Counted from the first letter of the stretch, positions 1 to 7,446 are shown. The stretch is 64,000 nt of DNA from DAITAZ01 sp036824045 (GCA_036824045.1 DAITAZ010000003.1:1-64000); one strand, 5' to 3'. Notes: generated from the sequence alone by a model not told the origin. Translations and numbers: made by a program.

Positions 1-355
1 AGCCGCCGACGGTTCCTGCCCGAAGGCAAGGCAGTGAGAAGTCTCTTGGGCGCGGTTCGTTGGTTAGGGCATGACCATTGTCCAGAAGGACTGTGGCAGG
101 TGCTTTGGATGAGGATGCCCTTGCCGTGCCTGATGAGGCTGATGAGACAGCAGCGCTGGGCTTTGATGGGGGAAGGTGGGGGCTGGCGACTTGTTTGCCT
201 TCACTCTTCTGGACTGGCGGAACGCTTTTATTCAAAGTCGACTGAGTCGGATCGAAGTTTGGAGCAAAAACATCAACATCGTCCTCTTCTCCGAAAAAGC
301 CGTTCCACTCCGCTAGGTCGCCAATGCCTTTAGGGTTTGTGAGTTCATCAGACAT
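1..355 (-). CDS. Hypothetical protein, N-terminal part (runs off the left edge)
   Basis: A minus-strand reading frame starts at an ATG at 355 and stays open to the window edge (118 codons seen). The visible protein starts MSDELTNPKGIGDLAEWNGF, is acidic over its first 35 residues (EEDDVD run) and then becomes rich in Ser, Ala and Pro, like a flexible linker. I do not recognise the family and see no signal peptide or membrane segment. The start overlaps the end of the next upstream gene by 8 bases (ATGTCTGA), which supports translation coupling and argues that both frames are real. The rest of the gene lies outside the window. The plus-strand frame over the same bases looks like its shadow. 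Confidence 0.55.
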   Translation of the reverse strand, partial: MSDELTNPKGIGDLAEWNGFFGEEDDVDVFAPNFDPTQSTLNKSVPPVQKSEGKQVASPHLPPSKPSAAVSSASSGTARASSSKAPATVLLDNGHALTNEPRPRDFSLPCLRAGTVGG

Positions 356-716
356 TGGAGGACGATNNNNNNNNNNATTCCCGAACAGTGTAAGAGTTGG
401 ACAATAGGGAGGCTGCTTGATCGGGGAAGCGGGTCACATAGCTCGTTAGAGCCGTAGTGAAGGCAGCGGGGCAAATCAGTTCTTGTGAGCCCCCTGCAAT
501 GGCGGTTTGTTGTTCGAGTTGCCCAATAAATGAGTCCGATAGCACCAAGGCACGAAGCGCTGGATCGAGAGTTCCATCGCCGTCAAAGGAGGCGAGATTG
601 AGAAGGCCGGCAGCCGTGTCGGTGGAGAGATCCCGAACGCCGAGTAGTCGTTCGAGAGCGAGGCTGGCCAGCGACTCATCTACGCGGGTAACACCGAGAA
701 AAGGGTAAGTGATCAT
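348..716 (-). CDS. Hypothetical protein, interrupted by an assembly gap
   Basis: This minus-strand frame begins at an ATG at 716 (MITYPFLGVTRVDES...), inside an ATGA overlap with the stop of the upstream small gene. It would end at the TGA at 350-348, overlapping the next gene's start. Ten Ns at 367-376 fall inside it, so the last residues and the exact frame after the gap are uncertain. About 113 residues are visible: a mixed alpha-helical-looking, mildly acidic protein with no motif I recognise. A further in-frame ATG lies at 743, but the ATGA overlap favours 716. It belongs to a tightly packed set of at least three minus-strand genes. No function can be given. Confidence 0.5.
   Translation of the reverse strand: MITYPFLGVTRVDESLASLALERLLGVRDLSTDTAAGLLNLASFDGDGTLDPALRALVLSDSFIGQLEQQTAIAGGSQELICPAAFTTALTSYVTRFPDQAASLLSNSYTVREXXXXSSSNV
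367..376. other. Assembly gap (10 N)
   Basis: Ten undetermined bases inside the minus-strand gene 348-716. The length of the run may be nominal, so the true distance and reading frame across it are unknown. Confidence 0.95.
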
Positions 717-823
717 GGTCGAAGATGGGCGCAAATGGGGCATTGGATCATGGAGTTTGAATCTGTGGAAGCCTGCTTTATGTCGTCAGGCTTCTCGGCC
801 TCATCAGATACGGCCACTTTCAT
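713..823 (-). CDS. Small hypothetical protein with a C-terminal CPIC motif
   Basis: A short minus-strand frame ends at a TGA (715-713) that overlaps the ATG of the next gene (ATGA). From the ATG at 823 it gives 36 residues ending in MIQCPICAHLRP, where CPIC could be half of a zinc site. The same frame stays open and looks protein-like back to about 940 (it reads ...QQKHGRTLIDAMK), so the true start may be a non-ATG codon upstream. The coupling to the next gene is the best evidence that it is real. I do not recognise it. The overlapping plus-strand frame at 735-947 is Cys-rich and less convincing. Confidence 0.4.
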   Translation of the reverse strand: MKVAVSDEAEKPDDIKQASTDSNSMIQCPICAHLRP

Positions 824-965
824 GGCATCTATCAGGGTGCGGCCATGTTTTTGTTGTCGAGCGCATCGCTGCGGGTTATCACCTTTGCGCCCGGATTTGG
901 AGAAATGCGAAATCGCAGTTATAGGCAGTTACTATGGTTGCTCATAACTTAAAAGGGTAAAAATC

Positions 966-1097
966 ATGACTGACTGGAATGCAATGACGGTAGAGCAACT
1001 GGCAGCAGAGGTTGATCGATTGAGAGTTGAGCGATTGTCTGCTGCGCTGGCTGCACTTCGAGAATATGAGGCGGAAACAGACGGCTGGAATGGATAG
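966..1097 (+). CDS. Small hypothetical protein, possibly cut by the following gap
   Basis: ATG at 966 to TAG at 1097 encodes 43 residues (MTDWNAMTVEQLAAEVDRLR...), an amphipathic, Leu/Glu/Ala-rich peptide likely to form a helix or coiled coil. It lies divergent from the minus-strand small-gene chain. A 15-N gap begins three bases after the stop, so the reading frame downstream may be part of the same gene if the assembly next to the gap is wrong. No family recognised. Confidence 0.35.
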   Translation: MTDWNAMTVEQLAAEVDRLRVERLSAALAALREYEAETDGWNG

Positions 1098-1100
1098 AGT

Positions 1101-1115
1101 NNNNNNNNNNNNNNN
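1101..1115. other. Assembly gap (15 N)
   Basis: Fifteen undetermined bases between two small plus-strand frames. The real amount of missing sequence is unknown. Confidence 0.95.
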
Positions 1116-1358
1116 GGCGAGCGTCAGGCTGATGCCGAAGATAATGGTGAGGAGTTGGTGGAGGACGAGGCTTACTACGCTGACTATGACGAGTTTTGCG
1201 AACAGTTGGGGAGCGAGCTTGTGGCCGAGCACAAAACCTCTGCCGAGGAGATGGGGTTGATGATGACAATCTTGTGTGGAGATTGGCCGAAGATTGTCGG
1301 GGCGATGAAGGACAGCGCTAAAGGTGATTTGGTGGTAGATGTTTGCAGCAAGGTGTAA
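1116..1358 (+). CDS. Acidic hypothetical protein, C-terminal part after the gap
   Basis: After the gap a plus-strand frame is open to a TAA at 1358. It encodes about 80 residues, strongly acidic at first (EDNGEELVEDEAYYADYDEF) and ending VDVCSKV. The 5' end is lost in the gap; an internal TTG at 1155 could be a start but the acidic run before it looks coding. The frame converges on the nuclease/ATPase pair with only 26 bases between the stops. I recognise no family. Strongly acidic small proteins are sometimes DNA mimics, but nothing beyond composition supports that here. Confidence 0.35.
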   Translation, partial: GERQADAEDNGEELVEDEAYYADYDEFCEQLGSELVAEHKTSAEEMGLMMTILCGDWPKIVGAMKDSAKGDLVVDVCSKV

Positions 1359-1384
1359 GGGGGGAGGCTTCCAGTGATGAGCGT

Positions 1385-3085
1385 CTATGGATTCTCGCTT
1401 GACTTCAAGCCTAGATACATCAAGGTTTCTAATGGCCCTAGTTCAGCGTCCGCTTCGTCAAAGAACTGTTCTTCAAGTAGTTTGTAAGGCGAATCAAGGA
1501 CGATTTTTTTGTCGAATGGGTGCTCAGTGTCGATTTCCGAGCCGAGGATGAGTTGGGCGTTGGCGGGTAGTTTCTCGGAGATGAACTTGATGACCTTGGG
1601 CAGATTGATGTCGTCTTGGCCTTGCTGGTTCGGTGAGTCGATCACGAGGGGTACCATGAAGGAACCGGTTTTCCCGCAGCAGACATCCCAAAGGGCGGCA
1701 TAATAGGCGAGGATCGAGCGAGGTCCTCCGCTGCCCGAGTCGCTGGGACGGCTGGGCAGCGTGAGGCGGGCTTTTCCGGAGTCCGGCAGCTTCAGGTCGA
1801 AGAGGTCTGCCGCGTAGGCTTGTCGATATTGCTTCAAGATGGCGCCGGAGCGCTTTTTGTCGGTCAGCTTGTCCATTTCGGCATTGAGCTCTCCGACCGC
1901 CTCGGAGTGAATGGCAATCTCGGCGTCCAAGATTGAGCGTTCCTCCTCGAAGGCTTGAAAGGCTTGCTCGGCGCCAAGGCTCTCGACAACCTGTCGAAAT
2001 TGCAGGTCTCCGCGACGCGTGTCGAGCAAATGGGAGATGCGGCGGTATTGCCCTTCGAGGGCTCCGATCTGCGCGACCGTCTGTTGAAGTTTGGCGGCAA
2101 CCTCTCGGCCATCCTTTTCAAGTCTTGCGGTGATTTCCCTCAAAGAGCGGGCGTCGTCCGCATAAGTGAGCAGGTCCATGAACGATTCGGAGTGCTCTGC
2201 ATTGCAGACTGGGCAGACCAAAGTCTCTCGCGGCTCGTTGCGCAGGTATTGGGTGTCGCCCTCGTAAGCGCGAATCGCTTCGTTCGCCAAGTTGATTTGC
2301 AGGTAGATGCTCGAAAGCAGATCGCGCTCGGATACCGATTGGGAGCGGAGCTTTTCCTGGTCCTTGTTGAGCGCAGTCATTTCAAGCGTCAACTGGTCGA
2401 TTTCCCGCTTGAAGTTCTCCGGGTCGATCTTCGGGCCGGAAAAGGGCAGTTTCTTGCCGAACCGCTCTCGAGCCTTGTCGAGGAAGCCTCGCTCTTTTTT
2501 CAGGTCGTCAAGCAGACGCTGCTCGGCATCTCTCTTGGCTTTGGCCTCATAGTATTCTGGGGGTTTGATGCCCGAGAAATATTCGAGAATCGAGGCCAAC
2601 GGCTTGCTGAACTGCTGCAACCCGGTGAAAGTATTCCAACTGGCCTGCCAGCTTCCGTCCTGGTTGATGTAGAAGGGCAGGAAAAAGCACTTGGGATCGG
2701 CAGGGACGCTTTGCCCTTTCTTGTCCGAGAGAACGAGATTGAAGCCTGTGGCCGATGCGAAAGCTGCGCTCCAATCCGAATAATCCGAAGTGGCGACGAT
2801 GAGGGCGCCATTCTCGAACAGGGCCCGGATTCCCGAGCTGTGAAGTGCTTGAAATCTGCGCCCGTCGACGCGGAAGCCTACCAGCGAAACGGTGTTTTCA
2901 TCCCACTGGGTTAGTTTTCCCTGTGGCCTGGCCCCCAAGGTCAAGAACATGGTTTTGACCAAGCTCGACTTCCCGGTGTGGTTTCGACCCCAAATCAGGT
3001 TCATTTTCTCGTGGAAAACCACTCGCCGGGCTCGCCGGTCGCGCCGGGAGAGCATCCAAATACTTTCGAAGAGAAAGCTTTTCAT
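1385..3085 (-). CDS. SMC/Rad50-like ATPase of a two-gene defence-type unit (LmuB-like)
   Basis: A 566-residue P-loop ATPase of the SMC/Rad50 type. The Walker A motif GRNHTGKS is at residues 33-40. Charged, helical stretches at about 180-260 and 305-420 look like coiled-coil arms and flank a CPVC (291-294), which resembles a Rad50 zinc hook. An ABC-type signature region is at about 450-466 (GSGGPRSILAYYAALW), and Walker B is at about 479-485 (PLVIDSP), with SP in place of the usual catalytic Glu. This is much shorter than chromosomal SMC. It lies 33 bases downstream of the DUF4297 nuclease gene on the same strand, so the two probably form one transcript. Known Lamassu systems pair such an ATPase (LmuB) with an effector (LmuA). 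The likely job is sensing foreign or replicating DNA and releasing the nuclease. The fold is clear; assignment to Lamassu is inference. Confidence 0.8.
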   Translation of the reverse strand: MKSFLFESIWMLSRRDRRARRVVFHEKMNLIWGRNHTGKSSLVKTMFLTLGARPQGKLTQWDENTVSLVGFRVDGRRFQALHSSGIRALFENGALIVATSDYSDWSAAFASATGFNLVLSDKKGQSVPADPKCFFLPFYINQDGSWQASWNTFTGLQQFSKPLASILEYFSGIKPPEYYEAKAKRDAEQRLLDDLKKERGFLDKARERFGKKLPFSGPKIDPENFKREIDQLTLEMTALNKDQEKLRSQSVSERDLLSSIYLQINLANEAIRAYEGDTQYLRNEPRETLVCPVCNAEHSESFMDLLTYADDARSLREITARLEKDGREVAAKLQQTVAQIGALEGQYRRISHLLDTRRGDLQFRQVVESLGAEQAFQAFEEERSILDAEIAIHSEAVGELNAEMDKLTDKKRSGAILKQYRQAYAADLFDLKLPDSGKARLTLPSRPSDSGSGGPRSILAYYAALWDVCCGKTGSFMVPLVIDSPNQQGQDDINLPKVIKFISEKLPANAQLILGSEIDTEHPFDKKIVLDSPYKLLEEQFFDEADAELGPLETLMYLGLKSSENP

Positions 3086-3118
3086 ATGATTTTGTCCGAA
3101 GGCTTCTGACTAGTTTTC

Positions 3119-4264
3119 TTAGGTTTGGGCCACGCATCTTTTAAGGGCTCGAAGTAGGAACTGCGCGGTGAAATCCGCTGGGCGGATCGAGGAATGGGTG
3201 CTGGCCAGATCGACTTTGGCTTCGTCGAGGAACGCTTTTAGCGAGGTACCCGGCGCGTGAGTGCCCAGCCAAGCATCGATGTCCAGTAGGAGCGTAGCGA
3301 CGATGGGGTCTTCTCCGCCCATCACTTGAAGACGGAAAATCTTCGAGGCCGCTATCCAGATCGCCGGCTTCTCCATAAATCCGATGCCGCCTTCCGATTC
3401 GAGTTTGTCGAGCCAGTCTTCAAGCAGCGCTAGCAAGTCGGGAACCTCTTCCAGATTGCTCAGGGCTGCGGAGAACTCCGCCTTGGAGTAGCCTCGTTCC
3501 TTTTTGAGTTCCTCGAAGCTCGCGCAAGTATCTGTCTTTGCTCCCAAAGGGCCGACCTTGGCTAGCAAGGCTTCAACCAAGGCTTGAGCTTGCCCTGCGT
3601 GCCTCGGGCTGCGCTCATTGAGGAACATAACCACTGTCCCGATAAGTTGTTTTGTCGGCTGATCCGGATGCATGGGGATCTTTTCGACATGAATCATGCC
3701 AGGATTGGCGGGCAGCGTTCCGGCCTTGTGCAGTGTTTGAAGTCCTTGGGTTAAGGCATCTAAATGCGCTGCCTCAAGCTTTGAAAGATCGCATGGCAGG
3801 GAGGTCGCGGCATTGCCGCCGCCATTCAGAGGCAAATCGCAGCCGTTGTTCGAGATGAATCTCCCGGAAGATTTCAGTTCCTTGAAGGCCAGTGCCGATG
3901 AATACAGTTTTCCGATCGGGCTGTCCTTGATGTCCGGAGGCGGGTTCTTCGAGGCTCTCCGTTTTTTTCCGGGCTCGACCAGATGCGTTAGCTCGGCCCA
4001 GCTCCATTCCTTGCGGGCTTTCTTCTTGACCTGATAAATCCGAATGGAGGAAGGGGTGGTTGGCGAGTCGAGCTCGGCGACATCTTGGATCGATTCGAAA
4101 AGAAAGAGAAAGTCACTGGCTCCGGACTTCTCGAGGTCGAACATGCGCTCAATAGCCCAGGCACGCTGAAAGTCGACGCCCTTCTGGTTGTGCCCGCCGC
4201 CGCTCTCAGCGAGATCCTTTTGGGTGGCGACGCGGTAAACTTCTTCGATCTGGTTGGTAGCCAT
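3119..4264 (-). CDS. DUF4297 (Cap4-like) dsDNA endonuclease effector (LmuA-like)
   Basis: A 381-residue protein whose first 100 residues match the DUF4297/Cap4 type of PD-(D/E)xK nuclease. A glycine-rich start (SGGGHNQKG, about 21-29) is followed by FQRAWAIERM, then an acidic strand FESIQDVAELD (56-66), and then YQVKKK (77-82), which supplies the Gln-x-Lys end of the active site. Candidate catalytic residues are E57 or D61, Q78 and K80. The remaining 280 residues are helical with no motif I recognise and may bind the partner ATPase. It is the first gene of a two-gene unit with the SMC-like ATPase 33 bases downstream. In Cap4 and Lamassu systems this domain degrades DNA once activated. Start chosen at the ATG at 4264; no strong ribosome binding site is seen. 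Confidence 0.78.
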   Translation of the reverse strand: MATNQIEEVYRVATQKDLAESGGGHNQKGVDFQRAWAIERMFDLEKSGASDFLFLFESIQDVAELDSPTTPSSIRIYQVKKKARKEWSWAELTHLVEPGKKRRASKNPPPDIKDSPIGKLYSSALAFKELKSSGRFISNNGCDLPLNGGGNAATSLPCDLSKLEAAHLDALTQGLQTLHKAGTLPANPGMIHVEKIPMHPDQPTKQLIGTVVMFLNERSPRHAGQAQALVEALLAKVGPLGAKTDTCASFEELKKERGYSKAEFSAALSNLEEVPDLLALLEDWLDKLESEGGIGFMEKPAIWIAASKIFRLQVMGGEDPIVATLLLDIDAWLGTHAPGTSLKAFLDEAKVDLASTHSSIRPADFTAQFLLRALKRCVAQT

Positions 4265-4292
4265 TTGTCAGCTAAGAATCGCAAGATTTGTG

Positions 4293-4323
4293 ATTATCCA
4301 CCCAAATGGCATTGGGTAGCCAA
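4293..4323 (-). promoter_or_regulatory. Candidate promoter of the nuclease/ATPase pair with a palindrome in the spacer
   Basis: On the minus strand a TTGGCT (-35, 4318-4323) and a GATAAT (-10, 4293-4298) are 19 bases apart, or 17 bases if TGGATA is taken as the -10. The spacer contains an inverted repeat, ACCCAA-6-TTGGGT, at 4300-4317, a position where a bound repressor would block polymerase. No regulator gene is next to it. Inferred from sequence only. Confidence 0.4.
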
Positions 4324-4861
4324 GTAAAAGTACGCCTCCCCATCACGGGAGGAACGCTCGTTTTTGCATCCCCGAAGAGGCGAAAGAGGGGACGTGACGA
4401 GGCAGAGCAGCTCGTGTCGGGGTGTCCAGCCCCGAGCAATCTGCTCGCTTTTCAAGAAAAGAAGAGGAGTCGAGGTTCGCTATCAACCGTCGGTATCGGG
4501 GATATTCTGCGATCCTGCTCAAACACACACGAATGACCGTGCAGTATACGAGGGCGAATATAGGCCGTTCCGCTCCAAACGCCGGGAAGCCGTACCTGCC
4601 GCTGGATTCCGCCATTCACCGCCAGGTGTTCCCGTTTACGGCTTCCCAGGGGCTTCCTTGGATTTTGTCTTAGATTTTAACGTACTGAAAAATAACGGTT
4701 AATAAATCACATCTTGATACTGGCGCATCATGGGGGTATGCTGGTCGCCCGGGGAGGCGGCTGGACGGCCGGTTCTCGGTTTCATGCGGGCAGGCCCTCC
4801 TGCATCAATCCTGGATCGGGAGTGCGCGAGGCGCGCGCAAGTCCCGATGGCAGTGGGGAGG
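4324..4861. other. Intergenic stretch with no convincing gene
   Basis: About 540 bases lie between the defence-type pair and suhB. Several short frames exist on both strands, but their composition is unlike neighbouring genes, none has a ribosome binding site, and none resembles a family I know. This may be an island boundary or a decayed gene. Confidence 0.5.
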
Positions 4862-5659
4862 TCAGGCAGTGAGTGCCGCTGAACGGTGATTTCCCACCAC
4901 TTGCAGCAGTTGGGTGAAGATTTTCGGGGTGCCCGCAACGATGTTACCGGAGTCCAAATACCCGGGTTCGCCGGCCAGATCGGAGACCAGGCCACCGGCT
5001 TCGCTCACAAGCAGGGTGCCTGCTGCCATGTCCCACGGGCTCAGGCCAATCTCGAAAAAGCCGTCTGTCCTGCCGCATGCCACGTAGGCCAGATCCAGCG
5101 CGGCGGACCCGGGCCGACGGAGTCCCGCAGTCTTCTGGACGAGTTCCCGGAATATGGCCATGTAGGCGTCGATGTGCTCGAACGCACGGTAGGGGAATCC
5201 CGTGCCAATGAGCGCTTCCTGGAACTTGGCACGCTTGCTTACCCGGATGCGTCGTTCATTGAGGAACGCGCCGCGACCGCGGGAGGCGGTGAAGAGTTCG
5301 TTGCGGGTCGGGTCATAGACGACTGCCTGCGTGACCTGACCCTTATGGGCAAGGGCGATCGACACCGAAAACTGGGGAAACCCGTGGATGAAGTTGGTCG
5401 TGCCGTCCAAAGGGTCGATGATCCACTGGTACTCGGAGTCTCCGGACTCGCCCGATTCCTCTGCTAAGATCGCATAGTCCGGGTAGGCCTCCTGCAGCAC
5501 CTCGATGATGGCGGCTTCCGCGGCCCGGTCCACCTCTGTCACGAAATCGCTCTGGCGTTTGGCTGTGACCTTGAGCAGGTCCACGTCATGCGAGGCCCGA
5601 TTGATGATGGAGCCGGCACGGCGGGCGGCTTTGACAGCGATGTTCAAGGTCGGGTGCAT
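4862..5659 (-). CDS. suhB: Inositol-1-monophosphatase family protein SuhB
   Basis: 265 residues. It hydrolyses inositol-1-phosphate and related sugar phosphates with Mg2+; in enteric bacteria SuhB also binds NusA-containing antitermination complexes on rRNA operons. Visible family motifs are the metal-binding acidic pair in AEESG (E67, E68), IDPLDGTTNF (81-90, with D82 and D85 as metal ligands) and the C-terminal SPWDMAAG. I chose the ATG at 5659 (MHPTLNIAVK), the usual start of the family, rather than the longer frame from 5722. It is divergent from trmJ, with which it shares a 164-base control region, a common arrangement in beta- and gammaproteobacteria. Confidence 0.93.
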   Translation of the reverse strand: MHPTLNIAVKAARRAGSIINRASHDVDLLKVTAKRQSDFVTEVDRAAEAAIIEVLQEAYPDYAILAEESGESGDSEYQWIIDPLDGTTNFIHGFPQFSVSIALAHKGQVTQAVVYDPTRNELFTASRGRGAFLNERRIRVSKRAKFQEALIGTGFPYRAFEHIDAYMAIFRELVQKTAGLRRPGSAALDLAYVACGRTDGFFEIGLSPWDMAAGTLLVSEAGGLVSDLAGEPGYLDSGNIVAGTPKIFTQLLQVVGNHRSAALTA

Positions 5660-5823
5660 CTTCAGTCTCTCTGCAGGGTCGATGGCGCGGCACCGGGTTC
5701 GGGCTGCGTTGCAAAACCGCATATTCTAACCTGTGGAAAAGGCTTGAGGTAGTGCCCGGTGGGCTCGGCCCGGCTTTGCCCCGCTGTGAGTTCTCCCTGT
5801 GTTTCCCTGAACGGCCTGTATCC

Positions 5824-6552
5824 ATGTCTGATTCGTCCATTTTCGATCACGTACGGGTGGTGCTGGCGCGTCCCAGTCATCCCGGCAACATTGGCTCTGC
5901 CGCGCGCGCCATGAAAACGATGGGTTTCCATCGGCTGTACCTTGTGGAGCCACGCCGCTTTCCGGATTCCGAAGCGACGGCGTTGGCTTCGGGTGCGGGC
6001 GATGTGCTGGACGCGGCAACAGTGTGTTCGAGCCTGGAAGACGCGCTTGCCGGGTGTGTGTTTTCTGCCGCGCTGACATCCCGTCGCAGAGAGCTGGCCG
6101 TCCCGATGCGCTGGGTGCGATCGGCATCGGCGGAGCTTGCCGCCTATGCCGGAGCGGGAGAGGTGGCGCTGGTGTTTGGGAATGAGACGTTCGGGCTTTC
6201 CAACGATGAGCTTGCGCTTTGCCATATGCCGGTGATGATCCCGGCGAATCCTGCCTACGCATCGCTCAATCTTGCGGCGGCTGTCCAGTTGGTGTGCTAT
6301 GAACTGCGGGTGGCCATGAGCGAGCCCGGTCTGCCACCCGCCATCGAGTTTCCGCCGGCTAGCCACCACGAAGTTGAAGGCTTGGTGCAGCACTTCGAGC
6401 AGGCTCTGGTGGGCAGTGGTTTTCTCGATCCAAACAAGCCGCGTCGCTTGATTCCACGTCTGCGCCGGCTGTTTGCCCGGGCGCGGATTGAAAAAGAGGA
6501 GGTTTCCTTCCTGCGCGGGGCGCTGGCCAGTCTGGAGCGCAAATCCGACTGA
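5824..6552 (+). CDS. trmJ: tRNA (cytidine/uridine-32-2'-O)-methyltransferase TrmJ
   Basis: 242 residues, SPOUT-class methyltransferase that methylates the 2'-OH of position 32 in the anticodon loop of several tRNAs using S-adenosylmethionine. The N-terminal ARPSHPGNIGSAARAM and the knot-region VFGNETFGLSNDEL are characteristic of the TrmJ/TrmH superfamily; a short basic C-terminal extension follows, as in TrmJ. The start is the ATG at 5824 (MSDSSIFDHV), since the upstream in-frame codons encode a Pro/Cys-rich stretch unlike the family. The gene is divergent from suhB and 60 bases upstream of cysE. Confidence 0.92.
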   Translation: MSDSSIFDHVRVVLARPSHPGNIGSAARAMKTMGFHRLYLVEPRRFPDSEATALASGAGDVLDAATVCSSLEDALAGCVFSAALTSRRRELAVPMRWVRSASAELAAYAGAGEVALVFGNETFGLSNDELALCHMPVMIPANPAYASLNLAAAVQLVCYELRVAMSEPGLPPAIEFPPASHHEVEGLVQHFEQALVGSGFLDPNKPRRLIPRLRRLFARARIEKEEVSFLRGALASLERKSD

Positions 6553-6577
6553 ATCAGTAGGAAATGGCGCGCTGCGC

Positions 6578-6583
6578 TATAAT
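6578..6583 (+). promoter_or_regulatory. -10 box upstream of cysE
   Basis: A perfect TATAAT lies 29 bases before the cysE start, between trmJ and cysE, suggesting that cysE has its own promoter. No good -35 match is visible at the usual distance. Confidence 0.4.
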
Positions 6584-6612
6584 CCGCGCCATTCTTTGAC
6601 TGTTGAGGCCCT

Positions 6613-7365
6613 ATGTTCCGCCATATCCGGGAGGACATCGCCAGCGTACTCGAGCGCGATCCTGCAGCCCGTTCCCGCTGGGAGGTGTTGACCTGTTATC
6701 CCGGGGTTCATGCGTTGATCTTCCATCGATTGGCCCATGCCTTGTGGCAGCGCAAAGCGGTGTGGCTCGCCAGATGGGTGTCCCAGTTCAGTCGCTGGTT
6801 GACCGGGATTGAAATTCACCCGGGAGCAGTGATCGGTCACCGGGTGTTCATCGATCATGGCATGGGTGTGGTGATCGGTGAGACCGCCGAGGTGGGTGAT
6901 GACTGCACGCTGTACCAGGGCGTCACGCTGGGCGGCACTTCGCTGCACAAGGGCAAGCGTCACCCCACTTTGGGTCCGGGGGTTGTGGTCGGTGCCGGGG
7001 CGAAAGTGCTGGGGGGGTTCACGGTTGGTGCGGGCGCCAAGATCGGCTCCAACGCGGTTGTGGTCAAGCCTGTGCCCGAGGGGGCAACGGCGGTAGGTAA
7101 TCCGGCTCGTGTCGTTGAGCCCGCCAAGGAGCAGGCGCGCGCGCAAAAGGCGGAGGAGATGGGTTTTCAGGCCTATGGCGTGACCCGCGACCTTGATGAC
7201 CCGCTGGCCAAGGCTATTCATGGGCTGCTTGACCACGCGGTGGAAACCGATCGGCGCATGGCCGCCTTGCTCAAGCGTTTGCAACAGGCTGGTGTGACTG
7301 TCGACGATGATCTGGCCGAGCATGACGCGTTCGATCCGAAATACCTGAGTAAAATCGTTGACTAA
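6613..7365 (+). CDS. cysE: Serine O-acetyltransferase CysE
   Basis: 250 residues. It makes O-acetylserine from serine and acetyl-CoA, the committed step of cysteine synthesis. The protein has the N-terminal helical domain of the family and a left-handed beta-helix of hexapeptide repeats (about 65-165), with the catalytic pair D81-H82 in FIDHGMGVVIGET. A C-terminal tail follows, where cysteine inhibition and CysK binding usually reside. It lies just upstream of iscR and the ISC operon, so the gene supplying cysteine is next to the genes that consume it. In many proteobacteria cysE and iscR are neighbours in this way. Confidence 0.93.
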   Translation: MFRHIREDIASVLERDPAARSRWEVLTCYPGVHALIFHRLAHALWQRKAVWLARWVSQFSRWLTGIEIHPGAVIGHRVFIDHGMGVVIGETAEVGDDCTLYQGVTLGGTSLHKGKRHPTLGPGVVVGAGAKVLGGFTVGAGAKIGSNAVVVKPVPEGATAVGNPARVVEPAKEQARAQKAEEMGFQAYGVTRDLDDPLAKAIHGLLDHAVETDRRMAALLKRLQQAGVTVDDDLAEHDAFDPKYLSKIVD

Positions 7366-7379
7366 TCTGGCGGTGGCTT

Positions 7380-7406
7380 ATAAGCTTGATAAAAATAGTA
7401 GGTTAT
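7380..7406 (+). promoter_or_regulatory. Candidate IscR type-1 binding site / iscR promoter
   Basis: A 27-base AT-rich imperfect inverted repeat runs from ATAAGCTTGAT to ATAGTAGGTTAT, 41 bases before iscR. It resembles the IscR [2Fe-2S] type-1 site (ATA...GACT...AGTC...TAT), as expected for autorepression of isc when Fe-S clusters are plentiful. Match judged by eye. Confidence 0.45.
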
Positions 7407-7446
7407 AGCCCAGCCCCACTCCCAACCCCACAGGAGACCAGTCAAT

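Noticed and set aside
1116..1384. A third gene (LmuC-like) of the defence pair downstream
   Set aside because: No minus-strand frame of suitable size lies there or in 4324-4861; the plus-strand acidic frame is on the wrong strand.
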